Below are positions 52,325 to 63,674 of a stretch of 64,000 nucleotides of DNA, piece by piece. The DNA comes from Archivesica marissinica (taxonomy: Eukaryota; Mollusca; Bivalvia; Venerida; Vesicomyidae): NCBI GenBank assembly GCA_014843695.1, contig CM026398.1:13375311-13439310 (forward strand), written 5' to 3'. The notes under the pieces are model-generated. The model saw only the letters and a list, made by a program, of their open reading frames with translations, ran no database searches and had not been told where the DNA came from. Positions within the stretch are counted from its first letter, which is position 1. Every line of letters starts with the position of its first letter. The translations under genes and the position numbers were made by a program.

Positions 52325-54823
52325 TCGTTTTCATTGTCCGCTAAGTTTTCGAAGCCTAACAGTAGTTTTCTTGTATTTAAGGGATGATAAAACATTTGAG
52401 TCGTTGGATGTCATTGCCAAGGAACTATCATCAGCAATTAATCTTGTTAGACTATAAAGAGATTCAGTAATGTCATTGACGTATATTAAAAAAAGTAAGG
52501 GTACCAAGACAGAGCCTTGTGGTACACCAGCATTAAGACATTATTCATTAGAGAATGCAGATCCAACAAAAACCTTTTGTCGCCGTTCATTAAGATAGCT
52601 AGATAACCACTTGATTATGTTTCCCGAAATGCCATACTGTCGAAGTTTGAAAAGAAGACCTTTGTGCCAAACTCGGTCAAATGCCTTACTAATATCACAG
52701 AATATAATACAAGTTGATTTACGTTCATCAAAGGCCTTACAAATTTGGTTGTAAATGTCAATTAACTGATACACGGTAGAGTGTCCCGGGAGGAAGCCCG
52801 ATTGTCTTTTGTATATTAGTTCATTGTCGTGCAAATAGTTATATAAATATTTGAACATAACTCGTTCCATTACTTTTCCTACGCAACTAATTAAGGAGAT
52901 AGGTCTATAGTTTGATGGAATATCGCGGTCACCCTTTTTGAACAGTGGCATGACATTTGCACTTTTCCAGCTAGCTGGATAAGTCTGTTCTTGTATTGAC
53001 CTATTAAAAAGTATACAAAGCGGACGACTTATAGTGCGAGAGGTTTCTTTAAGCATACGATGGCTAATTTCATCTGGCCCACTGGATTTTTTTACTATTA
53101 AATTTGATAAGATGTAGGTAATGTCTTGTTCAGTGATGACTATATTTGTGATTGATGAATCTGTTTTTAAACTAAAATTTGGCAGATCTGTTTGAGAATC
53201 GTTTATTGTCGAAATGGATGCACAGTAGTCGTTAAGAGTATTGGCTTTATCTAAATCCGAGACGGAATATGAATTATCATTTCTTAACAGTGGTGGTATC
53301 TTTTCACATTTTGTAGAATTTTCCGTAACTAACATTTTAACTATTTTCCAATATTGTCGCGGATTGGATGAGTTTAAGTCATTTAGTGTAAATTCAATGT
53401 TATTAAAAAATAGTTCTTTTGCGTGTTTTTTCATATTATTTACCTTGTTTCTCAATCTTTTATAACTGATCCAGTCATCTAATTTTCCTGTACGTATTGC
53501 AGTACTTTTATGCCTGTCGCGCTGTCTAGATATTTTCCTTAATTCTGAGTTATACCATGGTTTGTCGTTTGGACGGACTGTAACTAAATAAGTTGGTATA
53601 CATGACTTTACTATGTTTAAGAATGTATCAATAAAAAGAGAAGTAGCAGTATCTAGATTATGTGAGTAAATAAATGACCAATCAGTTACACGTATTATGT
53701 TATTTAGTGATTCAAAATTAGCACGTTTATAGTTCCATACCCTTCGTTTATAAGGTCCATTCGACTGAAAATCGACTTTGATGTACGCAAAAGTACCGAA
53801 ATGATCACTAATTCTATTTTCTGTTTCAAAGATACCCGAGTGTAATGAAGTAATGCTATTTGTAATTGCCACAGGATCAATTAATGTTCTCGAATGATTA
53901 GTTACTCTAGTAGGTTCATTAATAATGTTGGTCATATTGTTTAGTAGTAGGATGTTTCTTAATTTAGAATTGTTGTAATTCATTTGATCTTCATTAATAT
54001 CTCCGACTAAGACAATATTTGTTGACATTTCGGATGCTCTTTCTATACACACATTAATGTTATCCCATAAGTCAACTGTAGAATTTGGAGGCCGATATAA
54101 ATTGCAAATTAAATATTTTTTGGAATGGTCTTTAATTTCGATCCACATTGATTCAGCGAGTATATTCTCTAGTTCAATAATTCTTTTTGGTCTTAAATGA
54201 GATGAGGCATAAATCAATAATCCTCCAGAATGGGCTGTGTTATCTTTTCGAAACATTGTATCAAAACCTTCTAACCATATATAGTCATCATTAACTTCAT
54301 GTGTGAGATGCGATTCAGTTATACATAAAATGTCAAAATCAAGAAAATTATCATTAATATAATCCAGCTTGTTTCTAATACTTCTAATATTTTGATGCAA
54401 TATAGAAAAACAATTATTATAATTTATATCCGGTCCTGGATTTGTTTCAATATCTCCAGACAGTAATAACAGTAGTTGAATAAGTAAAGTATAGCCAATG
54501 TTTGTACTAAATGTTTCGCACATATCCATAGTTGAGACACTGTATGTTGATGAAATAATATATTTATGACCTGTACTAAGTAAAGCAGTAGTAGCAAAAT
54601 TCAAATTGTAAGTGCTTGTATACAGTAATGTATTCAATACGAAAACCAGTTTATACAGTTTACAAAGCATTTGTCTAAGTGCATACAATAATGATTTTAA
54701 AGGATATGAATAGAAGGTGCATGATTTCGTTATCGGCTGTCCTCTACTAATATGATATAGACCAATACTCGATCTCCAAGAGCTCAAATCATTACCCATT
54801 CTGGAACAGTACAATATAATCAT
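52325..54823 (-). pseudogene. LINE ORF2: 2A-like peptide, APE endonuclease, reverse transcriptase
   Basis: The N-terminal ~130 residues end in a 2A-like motif. The endonuclease follows (HQNIRSIRNK, ITESHL, NLYRPPNS, LVGDINED, ISDHFG), then the reverse transcriptase (VMPLFKKGDRDIPSNYRPIS, FCDISKAFDRVWHKGL). A TAA at 52541 interrupts the frame just before GVPQGS (52520-52500). The frame then continues with LFLIYVND and LIADDSS, where the usual FADD catalytic box has Ile for Phe, and is lost near 52325. CR1/L2-like. A relic, but the first 760 codons are open. Confidence 0.87.
54430..54460 (-). other. 2A-like translational skipping motif
   Basis: Encodes LLLLSGDIETNPGP, matching the D-[V/I]-E-x-N-P-G-P consensus after a hydrophobic stretch. 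In 2A peptides the ribosome skips the last Gly-Pro bond. 2A-like sequences are known at the N-termini of several non-LTR retrotransposon families. It lies about 130 residues from the ORF start and immediately before the endonuclease. Confidence 0.85.
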
Positions 54824-55381
54824 ATGAGACCGTGTATCGGACTATATTCATAGCAAAACGGGAGAGGAGACGTGGGAGGCTGGCATCGGACGGGCACACA
54901 CAGGACATGGACAGGAGCAAACTACTAACAAACAACATCTCCTTAACAAGAGACGAATGAAAAAAGTACTTTCAGCTAATGAATAAAAAGCGTTTCCTGG
55001 TAAAAGATATACATATATTGAGTATAATATTATATAGTTATTCTGGCAGAAACAACATTTACAGATTACAGATGAAATGCGAACCTATTGTGTAAATTCG
55101 AATTACTAAACAGTATTGATACAAAACGACAGAAAGGTTTGGACGTTATAAACAAATAAGAAAAATAAAAAGTCTTTATAACAATGGGAGGCAAATAACG
55201 AGAGTGCTATAAGCAGGTGGGTTTTAACAAAATTGGTACGTGTGAAGGGGTTGTTTTAACAATACCCGAAACCATTACGAAGAACTTCGAGACAAAAGCA
55301 GTAAGCAATGTATGACAGCATAGAGGAAGCTGGGAATATAAACATGTATGTACACGCCTGAAGGTTCTTCCGAGTTGTGGA

Positions 55382-55660
55382 CACATTACATATTAACAAG
55401 TATATTACATATATATACAACAACAAACCAATAATAATTCATATTCTATAAAGCGAGATATTTTCGTCAGTAAGTCGACGTGTATTTCTGTAAGCGGGTC
55501 AGAAATACCGAGTTGTGGACATATTACATATTAACAAGTATATTACATATATATACAACAACAAACCAATAATAATTCACATTCTATAAAGCGAGATATT
55601 TTCGTCAGTAAGTCGACGTTTATTTCCCTTTAACTAACTGTAAGCGGGTCAGAAGTACAT
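55382..55660. repeat. Two-copy direct repeat of about 125 bp in LINE 5' region
   Basis: GAGTTGTGGACA(C/T)ATTACAT through AGCGAGATATTTTCGTCAGT and TAAGCGGGTCAGAA, twice in tandem, upstream (minus sense) of the 2A-LINE ORF. Confidence 0.88.
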
Positions 55661-55945
55661 TTGATTTCGGACTATTCCTCGTGCATATAAGTGATTATAA
55701 TCACTAGTAGATCTACATACATTTAAATCAAGAAATAAGATAACATACTGTAACTTTAGCCAAGTTAGGTACTGACGTCTGTTGGACGGTAAGCATAATC
55801 TAGCATGTTTTGTGCAGAGCATTATACAGTCAGTAAATCTAACTTCCAAGTTGCGTCAAACAGGTCAATTATCAATAGTATTTCACTCGGATCAATAAAA
55901 CTGCCAAGTGTTAAAAATTTATTTGTACGGAGACGCGTCAGTTGT

Positions 55946-56473
55946 TAATTTTGAGTACAGAAATAATGGATTACTCCTATTGTATGGACTATATAGATAC
56001 ATGTGTAAACATCATTACCGTGTACGCATGAACATCTGCAAACAAAATACATAACGGTATAATGCAATCAGTAAGTTTGAGGTTAAACGGTATTTGTAGC
56101 ACATAACAATTATATATTATATATATCTATAAATGTACATTGCAGCTCAGTATCTGTCACGTGTTGTAATAATTTACTGTGAATAAGAAACGTCTATATA
56201 GTGATTATTGTTAATTTTGAGTACAGAAATAATGGATTACTCCTATTGTATGGACTATATAGATACATGTGTAAACATCATTACCGTGTACGCATGAACA
56301 TCTGCAAACAAAATACATAACGGTATAATGCAATCAGTAAGTTTGAGGTTAAACGGTATTTGTAGCACATAACAATTATATATTATATATATCTATAAAT
56401 GTACATTGCAGCTCAGTATCTGTCACGTGTTGTAATAATTTACTGTGAATAAGAAACGTCTATATAGTGATTA
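55946..56473. repeat. Two-copy direct repeat of about 262 bp in LINE 5' region
   Basis: TTGTTAATTTTGAGTACAGA to GAAACGTCTATATAGTGATT, two essentially identical copies. The position at the 5' end of the 2A-LINE resembles promoter monomers of some LINEs. Confidence 0.9.
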
Positions 56474-56639
56474 TAAGGTATATATTCTTTATTTATCCTC
56501 CAGTATTGAAGAGCATACAATTCACATATTACAAGAACAATTACAACAGTGAAATATATTACAATGTTATAAGGAAATTAAGTAACAGAAATAAACGCTT
56601 ATATACATATTCTATATATAATCGCAACAGGCGATGTGT

Positions 56640-56815
56640 AGTACCATATAATAACACACATGTATACATATATACACACACCAAGCATATGTATATATAC
56701 ATAATACACGCATACACACACATGTATATATATACATACATATACATACATACGTATACATACACACATGCGTATACATATATTATACCAATACAAACAT
56801 ATACATATCACTGTA
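56640..56815. repeat. CATATA/CACA-rich simple repeat
   Basis: ACACATGTATACATATATAC-type runs in the 3' UTR of the upstream LINE (minus sense). The ORFs here are shadows. Confidence 0.85.
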
Positions 56816-56993
56816 ATATTGTATTACTCGCTTATACTACATGTATAAAGCATACCGAAAATAAATTCAATTGTTACAGTATCTCTTACATTACTGCAAG
56901 TGTTACCCCCTTACCGAAACGAAACTCTAAGAGAGGTATGTGCAGAGTAGCGTAGATAGGGATGCTGGTACATATATTTGCTTTAGTACTGTC

Positions 56994-57632
56994 TCATAAC
57001 CAATTCATGTAATAGGCAGATTGTAAAAACACTTTAAAGCTTGCTACTCTCTGATCGTCTGTCAATAGAAATGCTGTAAAGCCACGGAATATTTCAATGA
57101 GTTGCAGATCTGGTGAGAGTGAGCAGAGACTTTTAAAGGTACTGGTACCTAGAGACTTAGAGAGTTTCATCCAGAGTGTGGTTCTCCATTTGTCATTAAA
57201 TGGGCAAAACAACAGTATATGTCTGCTAATCTCGTCTGTGACCAAGTGACATTTCATACACTGTATATCGTATTTATGAGAGAAAAACCTACACATTAGG
57301 ATAAAGACGGATGTACAATGTGGCTGTAGGTATGTGTATTCTCTACAGAAATTCCATAGGTTACAAGTTTCATATTCTGACTGGACTAGGGAGAAAGTAT
57401 TTAAACTTGCATCGCAAAGTAACCTACTATTCCAGTCGAATACTACCTGGTTTTTTACTGCCAGTTTAACGTTATATTTCCATACACCTACGCTTGGGAA
57501 TATACCATCGTGTAAGTAATCTAAGAAAAACTGTGTCAGATTATATTTTCCTAGAATTCTATATATATCGGGGATAAAACCTTTTGCAATTTTGGGAGAT
57601 GTCATGAATGATGTGGTTCTATGCACAAACAC
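56994..57632 (-). pseudogene. LINE ORF2 C-terminal domain, detached
   Basis: 212 codons to a stop with a Cys/His cluster CMKC ... H ... HILLFC near residues 130-160, the kind of motif that follows the reverse transcriptase in many LINEs. No reverse-transcriptase core precedes it. The 220 bases up to ORF1 are too few, so most of ORF2 was deleted. It ends about 500 bases before an AATAAA (minus strand, 56493-56488). Confidence 0.68.
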
Positions 57633-57851
57633 GTCTTTGATTTTAAACTTAGTATCTAATCGACAGAGTTGACCAATCCTTTCGGGTCACGCTATATATA
57701 GAAACTAAGAGTTTAAACATCATATATATAGTTAGGGTCAAGCTATTAATAGTAAAATATCACAATATGATCATAGTTGACCAATCAGCTCAGACTATAT
57801 ACACTGTCACATGATGTCAATATTTACTTGTCTATTATTTACACACACGCG

Positions 57852-58742
57852 TTAAACAGGTCTGCCTTCCCTGATGCACTCCACTATGTCCATGTCCTTT
57901 ATCAGCACCTTTTTGTCCGTGTTCCTGTCATTTCCTGGTATGGTGCCATATACACGACAACCAGCTACCCATGTTTTGGTGAGCCTTTTGGTTCGCACTA
58001 ACTGCCTGGCCTCAAACGAAAGCCGCTCTCGGTATCGTGTGAGGTTCTCCTGCACGAAAATGCCATCCCCCAGGGTTTTCCTTGCTGAATATACACGATC
58101 GCGAGCCTTAGAGTTTGTGAATTTCACGATCACTTTCCGATTTGTAGTGGTTGCGGTTTTACTGCCTAGTCTGTGGCACTTGTCGATGTCTCCACTTGTC
58201 AACTGCAGCCCTTTGCTGGATGCATGGTCCAGGATTTTGCGTTCAATGTTTTCGTTGAAATCACCAGTATCCCCACAAGTACCTGATATATTTAGACACA
58301 TGCGTCTACCATATTGGTCCAGATCGTTCAGCTCAAGCATGGTATATTTCTGTGCATTCCGTAAATCCTTATTTTCGGCCCTCATATTGTCATTTACCTT
58401 TTTTAATTGGGACATCTCCTCGTTAAGAAATTTAGTTTCAGCTTTTACTAGAGCTTGTATTTCTCCTTTCACTGCTTGTATAATATCTTCTTTAATTTCA
58501 AGGATCAACATAGCACCGAGTTTCTTCAGGTCATCATGGGATAGACTAGTGGCCATTTTTGTAGTGGGTGGGATATTTGAATGTTTTAGTGTTACCTCCG
58601 AGTCCGAATCATTAATCGTATCGAAATATAAACTCCCCTCGCTATCACGATCTTCACTAAATGTTCTATGTGTTTTCTGGCTTGGATTTATTGGTGAGGA
58701 TTTGTTACGCTTACGATTCTTTTTACGATTATTGGTCGACAT
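57852..58742 (-). CDS. L1-type LINE ORF1 protein
   Basis: 296 residues, intact. Basic N-terminus (RKKNRKRNK), a coiled coil at about 75-140 (EEMSQLKKVNDNMRAENKDL), then an RRM-like and C-terminal domain with LDQYGRR, CHRLG, VIVKFTN and QENLTRYRERL. This matches the ORF1/Transposase_22 family of L1-like elements, RNA-binding chaperones packaged with LINE RNA. Its ATG is only about six bases from the 5' edge of the insertion, so the 5' UTR is truncated away. Confidence 0.82.
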   Translation of the reverse strand: MSTNNRKKNRKRNKSSPINPSQKTHRTFSEDRDSEGSLYFDTINDSDSEVTLKHSNIPPTTKMATSLSHDDLKKLGAMLILEIKEDIIQAVKGEIQALVKAETKFLNEEMSQLKKVNDNMRAENKDLRNAQKYTMLELNDLDQYGRRMCLNISGTCGDTGDFNENIERKILDHASSKGLQLTSGDIDKCHRLGSKTATTTNRKVIVKFTNSKARDRVYSARKTLGDGIFVQENLTRYRERLSFEARQLVRTKRLTKTWVAGCRVYGTIPGNDRNTDKKVLIKDMDIVECIREGRPV

Positions 58743-58747
58743 TGATT

Positions 58748-58855
58748 TTGCGATTAATGGTAAGATTTAAGAATGTTTCGTACCCACGTCTGGACAGTTT
58801 GTACACTAGGATTAAGGGTTAATGTTAAGATTTAAGAATGTGTTGTACCCAAGTC
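58748..58855. repeat. 65-bp minisatellite, right remnant
   Basis: About 1.6 units of the same array as 51276-51763 (GTCTGGACAGTTTGTACACT), the other side of the LINE insertion. Confidence 0.93.
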
Positions 58856-59268
58856 CATTGAAAATGAAAAGGAAGAACATAAAAACGAATTGTAAAATAT
58901 ATTATAACATTGCAGCTAATTATCACCCCAGATGTCCTTCTCGTCTATGGTCTATGTCTGGTCTAGTCTATGTCTGGTAAAACTACTATAATATTATTGT
59001 ACGTAGCTATAGAAAACATAATATATGTAATTAGTTTCAGTTTCTTAACCCAAACCTCGCTTCAATAACGGATAACGTGATCTGAGAACACGAACATCTG
59101 TCCACGAGAATACCAACGTGTTTATATCATGTATAGTAAAGGAAACAATCCATGTTTTAATACATCTCTTATTTCACTATGTTCTTGTCGGTTTACGATA
59201 TTCACAGCCCACGACATCTGCTAATGTCTGATATGAGCCATTTTCCTGTTTATAAATACAAGCACATA
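58856..59268. other. Unique intergenic sequence
   Basis: No gene or array recognised. Confidence 0.4.
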
Positions 59269-59404
59269 CAGTCAAACCTGTGTTAAGCAGCCATCCAAGA
59301 GAATCACAGAAAGTGGCTGCTTAGCACAAGTTGCTGCTTAATAGAGGTAAAATGTATAGTAGAACAACATATTGGGAATCTGGAAACTGGCTGCTTAATA
59401 TAGG
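59269..59404. mobile_element. Tc1/mariner-like MITE, copy 3 (truncated)
   Basis: Begins TA-CAGTCAAACCTGTGTTAAG like the copies at 21071 and 25008, but stops at GGCTGCTTAATATAGG without the right end. Confidence 0.8.
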
Positions 59405-59559
59405 ATTAAGGATGAGGGTTAGCGACGTTTCGTACCAAGGGTTTTGTACTATATCTGTATTAATGCGAAAAACACAGTACACAAAACAGTTTGGTCATAT
59501 ACGAAATTTTCCGATATGTATATATATGGTACAAAACATTTAATTCTAGGGTACGAGAC

Positions 59560-60745
59560 TTGCGTACGAATCATCTCGGACATTGTGCACGAATCATCTC
59601 GGACATTGTGCACGAATCATCTCGGACATTGTGTATGAATCGACTCGGACATTGTGTATGAATCATCTCGGACATTGTGTATGAATCATCTCGGATATTG
59701 CGTACGAATCATCTTGGACATTGCGTATGAATCATCTCGGACATTGCGTATGAATCATCTCGGACATTGCGTATGAATCATCTCGGACATTGTGTATGAA
59801 TCGACTTGGACATTGTGTATGAATCTACTTGGACATTGTGTATGAATCGACTCGGACATTGTATATGAATCATCTCGAACATTGTGTACGAATCATCTCG
59901 GACATTGTGCACGAATCATCTCGGACATTGTGCACGAATCATCTCGGACATTGTGTATGAATCGACTCGGACATTGTGTATGAATCATCTCGTACATTGT
60001 GTATGAATCATCTCGGATATTGCGTACGAATCATCTTGGACATTGCGTATGAATCATCTCGGACATTGCGTATGAATCATCTCGGACATTGCGTATGAAT
60101 CATCTCGGACATTGTGTATGAATCGACTTGGACATTGTGTATGAATCGACTTGGACATTGTGTATGAATCATCTCGGACATTGTGTATGAATCATCTCGG
60201 ACATTGTGTATGAATCGACTCGGACATTGTGTATGAATCATCTCGGACATTGTGTATGAATCGACTCGGACATTGTGTATGAATCGACTCGGACATTGTG
60301 TATGAATCGACTCGGACATTGTGTATGAATCGACTCCGACATTGTGTATGAATCGACTTGGACATTGTGTATGAATCGACTCGGACATTGTGTATGAATC
60401 GACTCGGACATTGTGTATGAATCGACTCGGACATTGTGTATGAATCGACTCCGACATTGTGTATGAATCGACTTGGATATTGTGTATGAATCGACTCGGA
60501 CATTGTGTATGAATCGACTCCGACATTGTGTATGCATCGACTTGGACATTGTGTATGAATCATCTCGGACATTGTGTATGAATCATCTCGGACATTGTGT
60601 ATGAATCATCTCGGACATTGTGTATGAATCGACTTGGACATTGTGTATGAATCATCTCGGACATTGTGTATGAATCATCTCGGACATTGTGTATGAATCG
60701 ACTCGGACATTGTGTATGAATCGACTTGGACATTGTGTATGAAAC
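59560..60745. repeat. 23-bp minisatellite, about 51 copies
   Basis: Units ACATTGTGTATGAATCATCTCGG with CGACT/CATCT and TGTGTATG/TGCGTACG variants. Two blocks around 59565-59780 and 59885-60110 share variant order. ORFs of about 100-150 codons (e.g. 60077-60526) are array artefacts. Confidence 0.96.
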
Positions 60746-60759
60746 GTTCAAACTGGTTA

Positions 60760-61240
60760 CAAGTTCTTACAACATTAGAGACGACTCTTCCCAATATTTA
60801 AATGTATTATGTATTGAATGTTATGAAATGTATGTATTCAATGTTATGCATGTATAAATGTTATTAATAATTAAATTAATATTTAACATTTGACATGTTT
60901 TACTTTATTCACTATTGTATGTTCACTATTTGTCGATCATGACATAAACGGACATACTAATGTATAAGCCATCAGGGAGTAACCTAAATCCAAAATGTAG
61001 CGGAGAAAGGTTCACCCCCCCCCCTAGCCAATTTAGGGAGAAGTGAGAGGAAATCCGGGGAATATGTGTGTTTCATCTATATCAGTGTTTGTAATGATTT
61101 TGGCAATGTTGTCGGAAAAAGTAGGATTTCTAGCCATTTTTCAAGAACAATTTGGGCTTCTTAAAAATAAATGCCTGGTGTTAAACCATAAATTATGTAA
61201 ACATTGGCAGCAAGTGGATCATCGAACCAGACATGCAGAA
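60760..61240. other. Unique intergenic sequence
   Basis: AT-rich sequence with a C-rich run (CACCCCCCCCCC) near 61012. No gene recognised. Confidence 0.4.
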
Positions 61241-61244
61241 GTAA

Positions 61245-63112
61245 AAATCTAGTAGATGGTTTCTCCGAGTACACTTGGCTTTATATCAGCAAATGGTTTC
61301 TCCGAGTATGCTTGGCTTTATATCAGCAAATGGTTTCTCCGAGTACGCTTGGCTTTGTATCAGTAGATGGTTTCTCCGAGTTAGCTTGGCTTTGTATCAG
61401 TGGATGGTTTCTCCGAGTACGCGTGGCTTTGTATCAGTTGATGGTTTCTCCAAGTATGCTTGGCTTTGTATCAGTGGATGGTTTCTCCGAGTTAGCTTGG
61501 CTTTGTATCAGTATATGGTTTCTCCGAGTTAGCTTGGCTTTGTATCAGTAGATGGTTTCTCTAAGGACGCTTGGCTTTGTATCAGTTGATGGTTTCTCCA
61601 AGTACGCTTGGTTTGGTATCAGTTGATGGTTTCTCCGTGTATGCTTGGTTTGGTATCAGTGGATGGTTTCTCCAAGTAAGCTTGGCTTGGTATCAGTGGA
61701 TGGTTTCTCCAAGTAAGCTTGGCTTGGTATCAGTGGATGGTTTCTCCAATTACGCTTGGCTTTGTATCAGTAGATGGTTTCTCCGAGTACGCTTGGCTTT
61801 GTATCAGTTGATGGTTTCTCCAAGTACGCTTGGCTTGGTATCAGTGGATGGTTTCTCCGAGTTAGCTTGGCTTTGTATCAGTTGATGGTTTCTCCGAGCT
61901 AGCTTGGCTTGGTATCAGTTGATCGTTTCTCCGAGTTAGCTTGGCTTTGTATCAGTTGATGGTTTCTCCGAGTTAGCTTGGTTTGGTATCAGTGGATGGT
62001 TTCTCCGAGTACGCTTGGCTTTGTATCAGTTGATCGTTTCTCCGAGTTAGCTTGGCTTTGTATCAGTGGATGGTTTCTCCGAGTACGCTTGGCTTTGTAT
62101 CAGTAGATGGTTTCTCCGAGTTAGCTTGGCTTTGTATCAGTCGATGGTTTCTCCGAGTTAGCTTGGCTTGGTATCAGTGGATGGTTTCTCCGAGTTGGCT
62201 TGGCTTTGTATCAGTTGATGGTTTCTGCGAGTACGCTTGGTTGGCTTGGTATCAGTGGATGGTTTCTCCGAGTTAGCTTGGCTTGGTATCAGTGGATGGT
62301 TTCTCCAATTACGCTTGGCTTTGTATCAGTAGATGGTTTCTCCGAGTACGCTTGGCTTTGTATCAGTTGATGGTTTCTCCAAGTACGCTTGGCTTGGTAT
62401 CAGTGGATGGTTTCTCCGAGTTAGCTTGGCTTTGTATCAGTTGATGGTTTCTCCGAGCTAGCTTGGCTTGGTATCAGTTGATCGTTTCTCCGAGTTAGCT
62501 TGGCTTTGTATCAGTTGATGGTTTCTCCGAGTTAGCTTGGTTTGGTATCAGTGGATGGTTTCTCCGAGTACGCTTGGCTTTGTATCAGTTGATCGTTTCT
62601 CCGAGTTAGCTTGGCTTTGTATCAGTGGATGGTTTCTCCGAGTACGCTTGGCTTTGTATCAGTAGATGGTTTCTCCGAGTTAGCTTGGCTTTGTATCAGT
62701 CGATGGTTTCTCCGAGTTAGCTTGGCTTGGTATCAGTGGATGGTTTCTCCGAGTTGGCTTGGCTTTGTATCAGTTGATGGTTTCTGCGAGTACGCTTGGT
62801 TGGCTTGGTATCAGTGGATGGTTTCTCCGAGTTAGCTTGGCTTGGTATCAGTGGATGGTTTCTCCAAGTTAGTTTGGCTTGGTATCAGTAGATGGTTTCT
62901 CCGAGTACGCTTGGCTTGGTATCAGTTGATGGTTTCTCCGTGTAGGTTTGGCTTGGTATCAGTTGATGGTTTCTCCGTGTAGGCTTGGCTTGGTATCAGT
63001 ATATGGTTTCTCTGAGTACGCTTGGCTTGGTATCAGTTGATGGTTTCTCCGAGTAGGCTTGGCTTGGTATCAGTAGATGGTTTCTCTGAGTAGGCTTGGC
63101 TTGGTATCAGTT
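61245..63112. repeat. 37-bp minisatellite, about 50 copies, with a higher-order repeat
   Basis: Units GATGGTTTCTCCGAGTACGC-TTGGCTTTGTATCAGTT. A block of about 559 bp (around 61740-62298) is repeated exactly or nearly so at 62299-62857, including a 4-bp expansion (TTGGTTGGCTTGG). Confidence 0.95.
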
Positions 63113-63540
63113 ATACAAATGAAATAGTTATACCGAATTGTTATTTGTATGAAAATCTACACCTAACCAGAAAATAGATTCTATACAATTTCTGATTAAG
63201 ACTAATAAGTGTTTTTATTCAATGATGTATTATTATATCAAAATAAGATATTCAACAAGGTATGGTGAATACATAAAAAAGTAACAAGTACGCCATATAT
63301 CAGTTCCCCATATAAATGGGTGCCGATCCGACACCGTTGCGATAGCTGTATTGAGCAGCAAGGTCATGTGATGAAGCTAAAACTGTCAACAAGAGTTTTT
63401 TTAAAAGTTGTTTTCACTTCTTAAGAAAATAATAATATATGGCAAGTGCAATTAACATTATTTACTGGCCATTATATGTGGGATTTACGCTGAGCATTGG
63501 TTCCACCACTCTACAAAATGGACGTGTTTCTATCTAGTGA
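63113..63540. other. Unique intergenic sequence
   Basis: No gene recognised. Confidence 0.4.
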
Positions 63541-63544
63541 TACA

Positions 63545-63605
63545 TTTATGATGATGATGATTGAGCTTATTTACCATCGCCGCCGGCGAACCATATGGGC
63601 GAGCT
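63545..63605 (-). mobile_element. 5'-truncated tail of family 2 SINE
   Basis: TTGAGCTTATTTACCATCGC...GAACCATATGGGCGAGC matches the reverse complement of the 3' end of the SINE at 36735-36962. Confidence 0.7.
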
Positions 63606-63674
63606 TACTAAGAAGTTTAGTTAACACTCATACAATTATAAACTAAGGTGATTAAGTTGTGTGTGTTAATAATA

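Larger units (their letters stand above)
51764..58747 (-). mobile_element. LINE block inserted in a minisatellite
   Basis: Both edges carry GATTAATGGTAA (about 51752-51763 and 58745-58756), consistent with a 12-bp target duplication inside the 65-bp array. On the minus strand the block runs ORF1 (58742-57852), a detached ORF2 C-terminus (57632-56994) with AATAAA at 56493-56488, then a second LINE with tandem 5' repeats, 2A-like peptide, endonuclease and reverse transcriptase (54823-52325). It ends in a short A/CTAA-type tail. Either a LINE inserted into or behind another, or one chimeric insertion. Confidence 0.8.

Noticed and set aside
56467..56955. 162-codon plus-strand ORF
   Set aside because: Opposite to the LINE orientation and made largely of CATATA/CACA simple repeat; a shadow frame.
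57874..58770. 298-codon plus-strand ORF
   Set aside because: Antisense shadow of the LINE ORF1, which has clear family motifs on the minus strand.
60077..60751. Minus-strand ORFs with SRFIHNV-type repeats
   Set aside because: A 23-bp array translated through three frames; superperiod of 23 residues with no other support.
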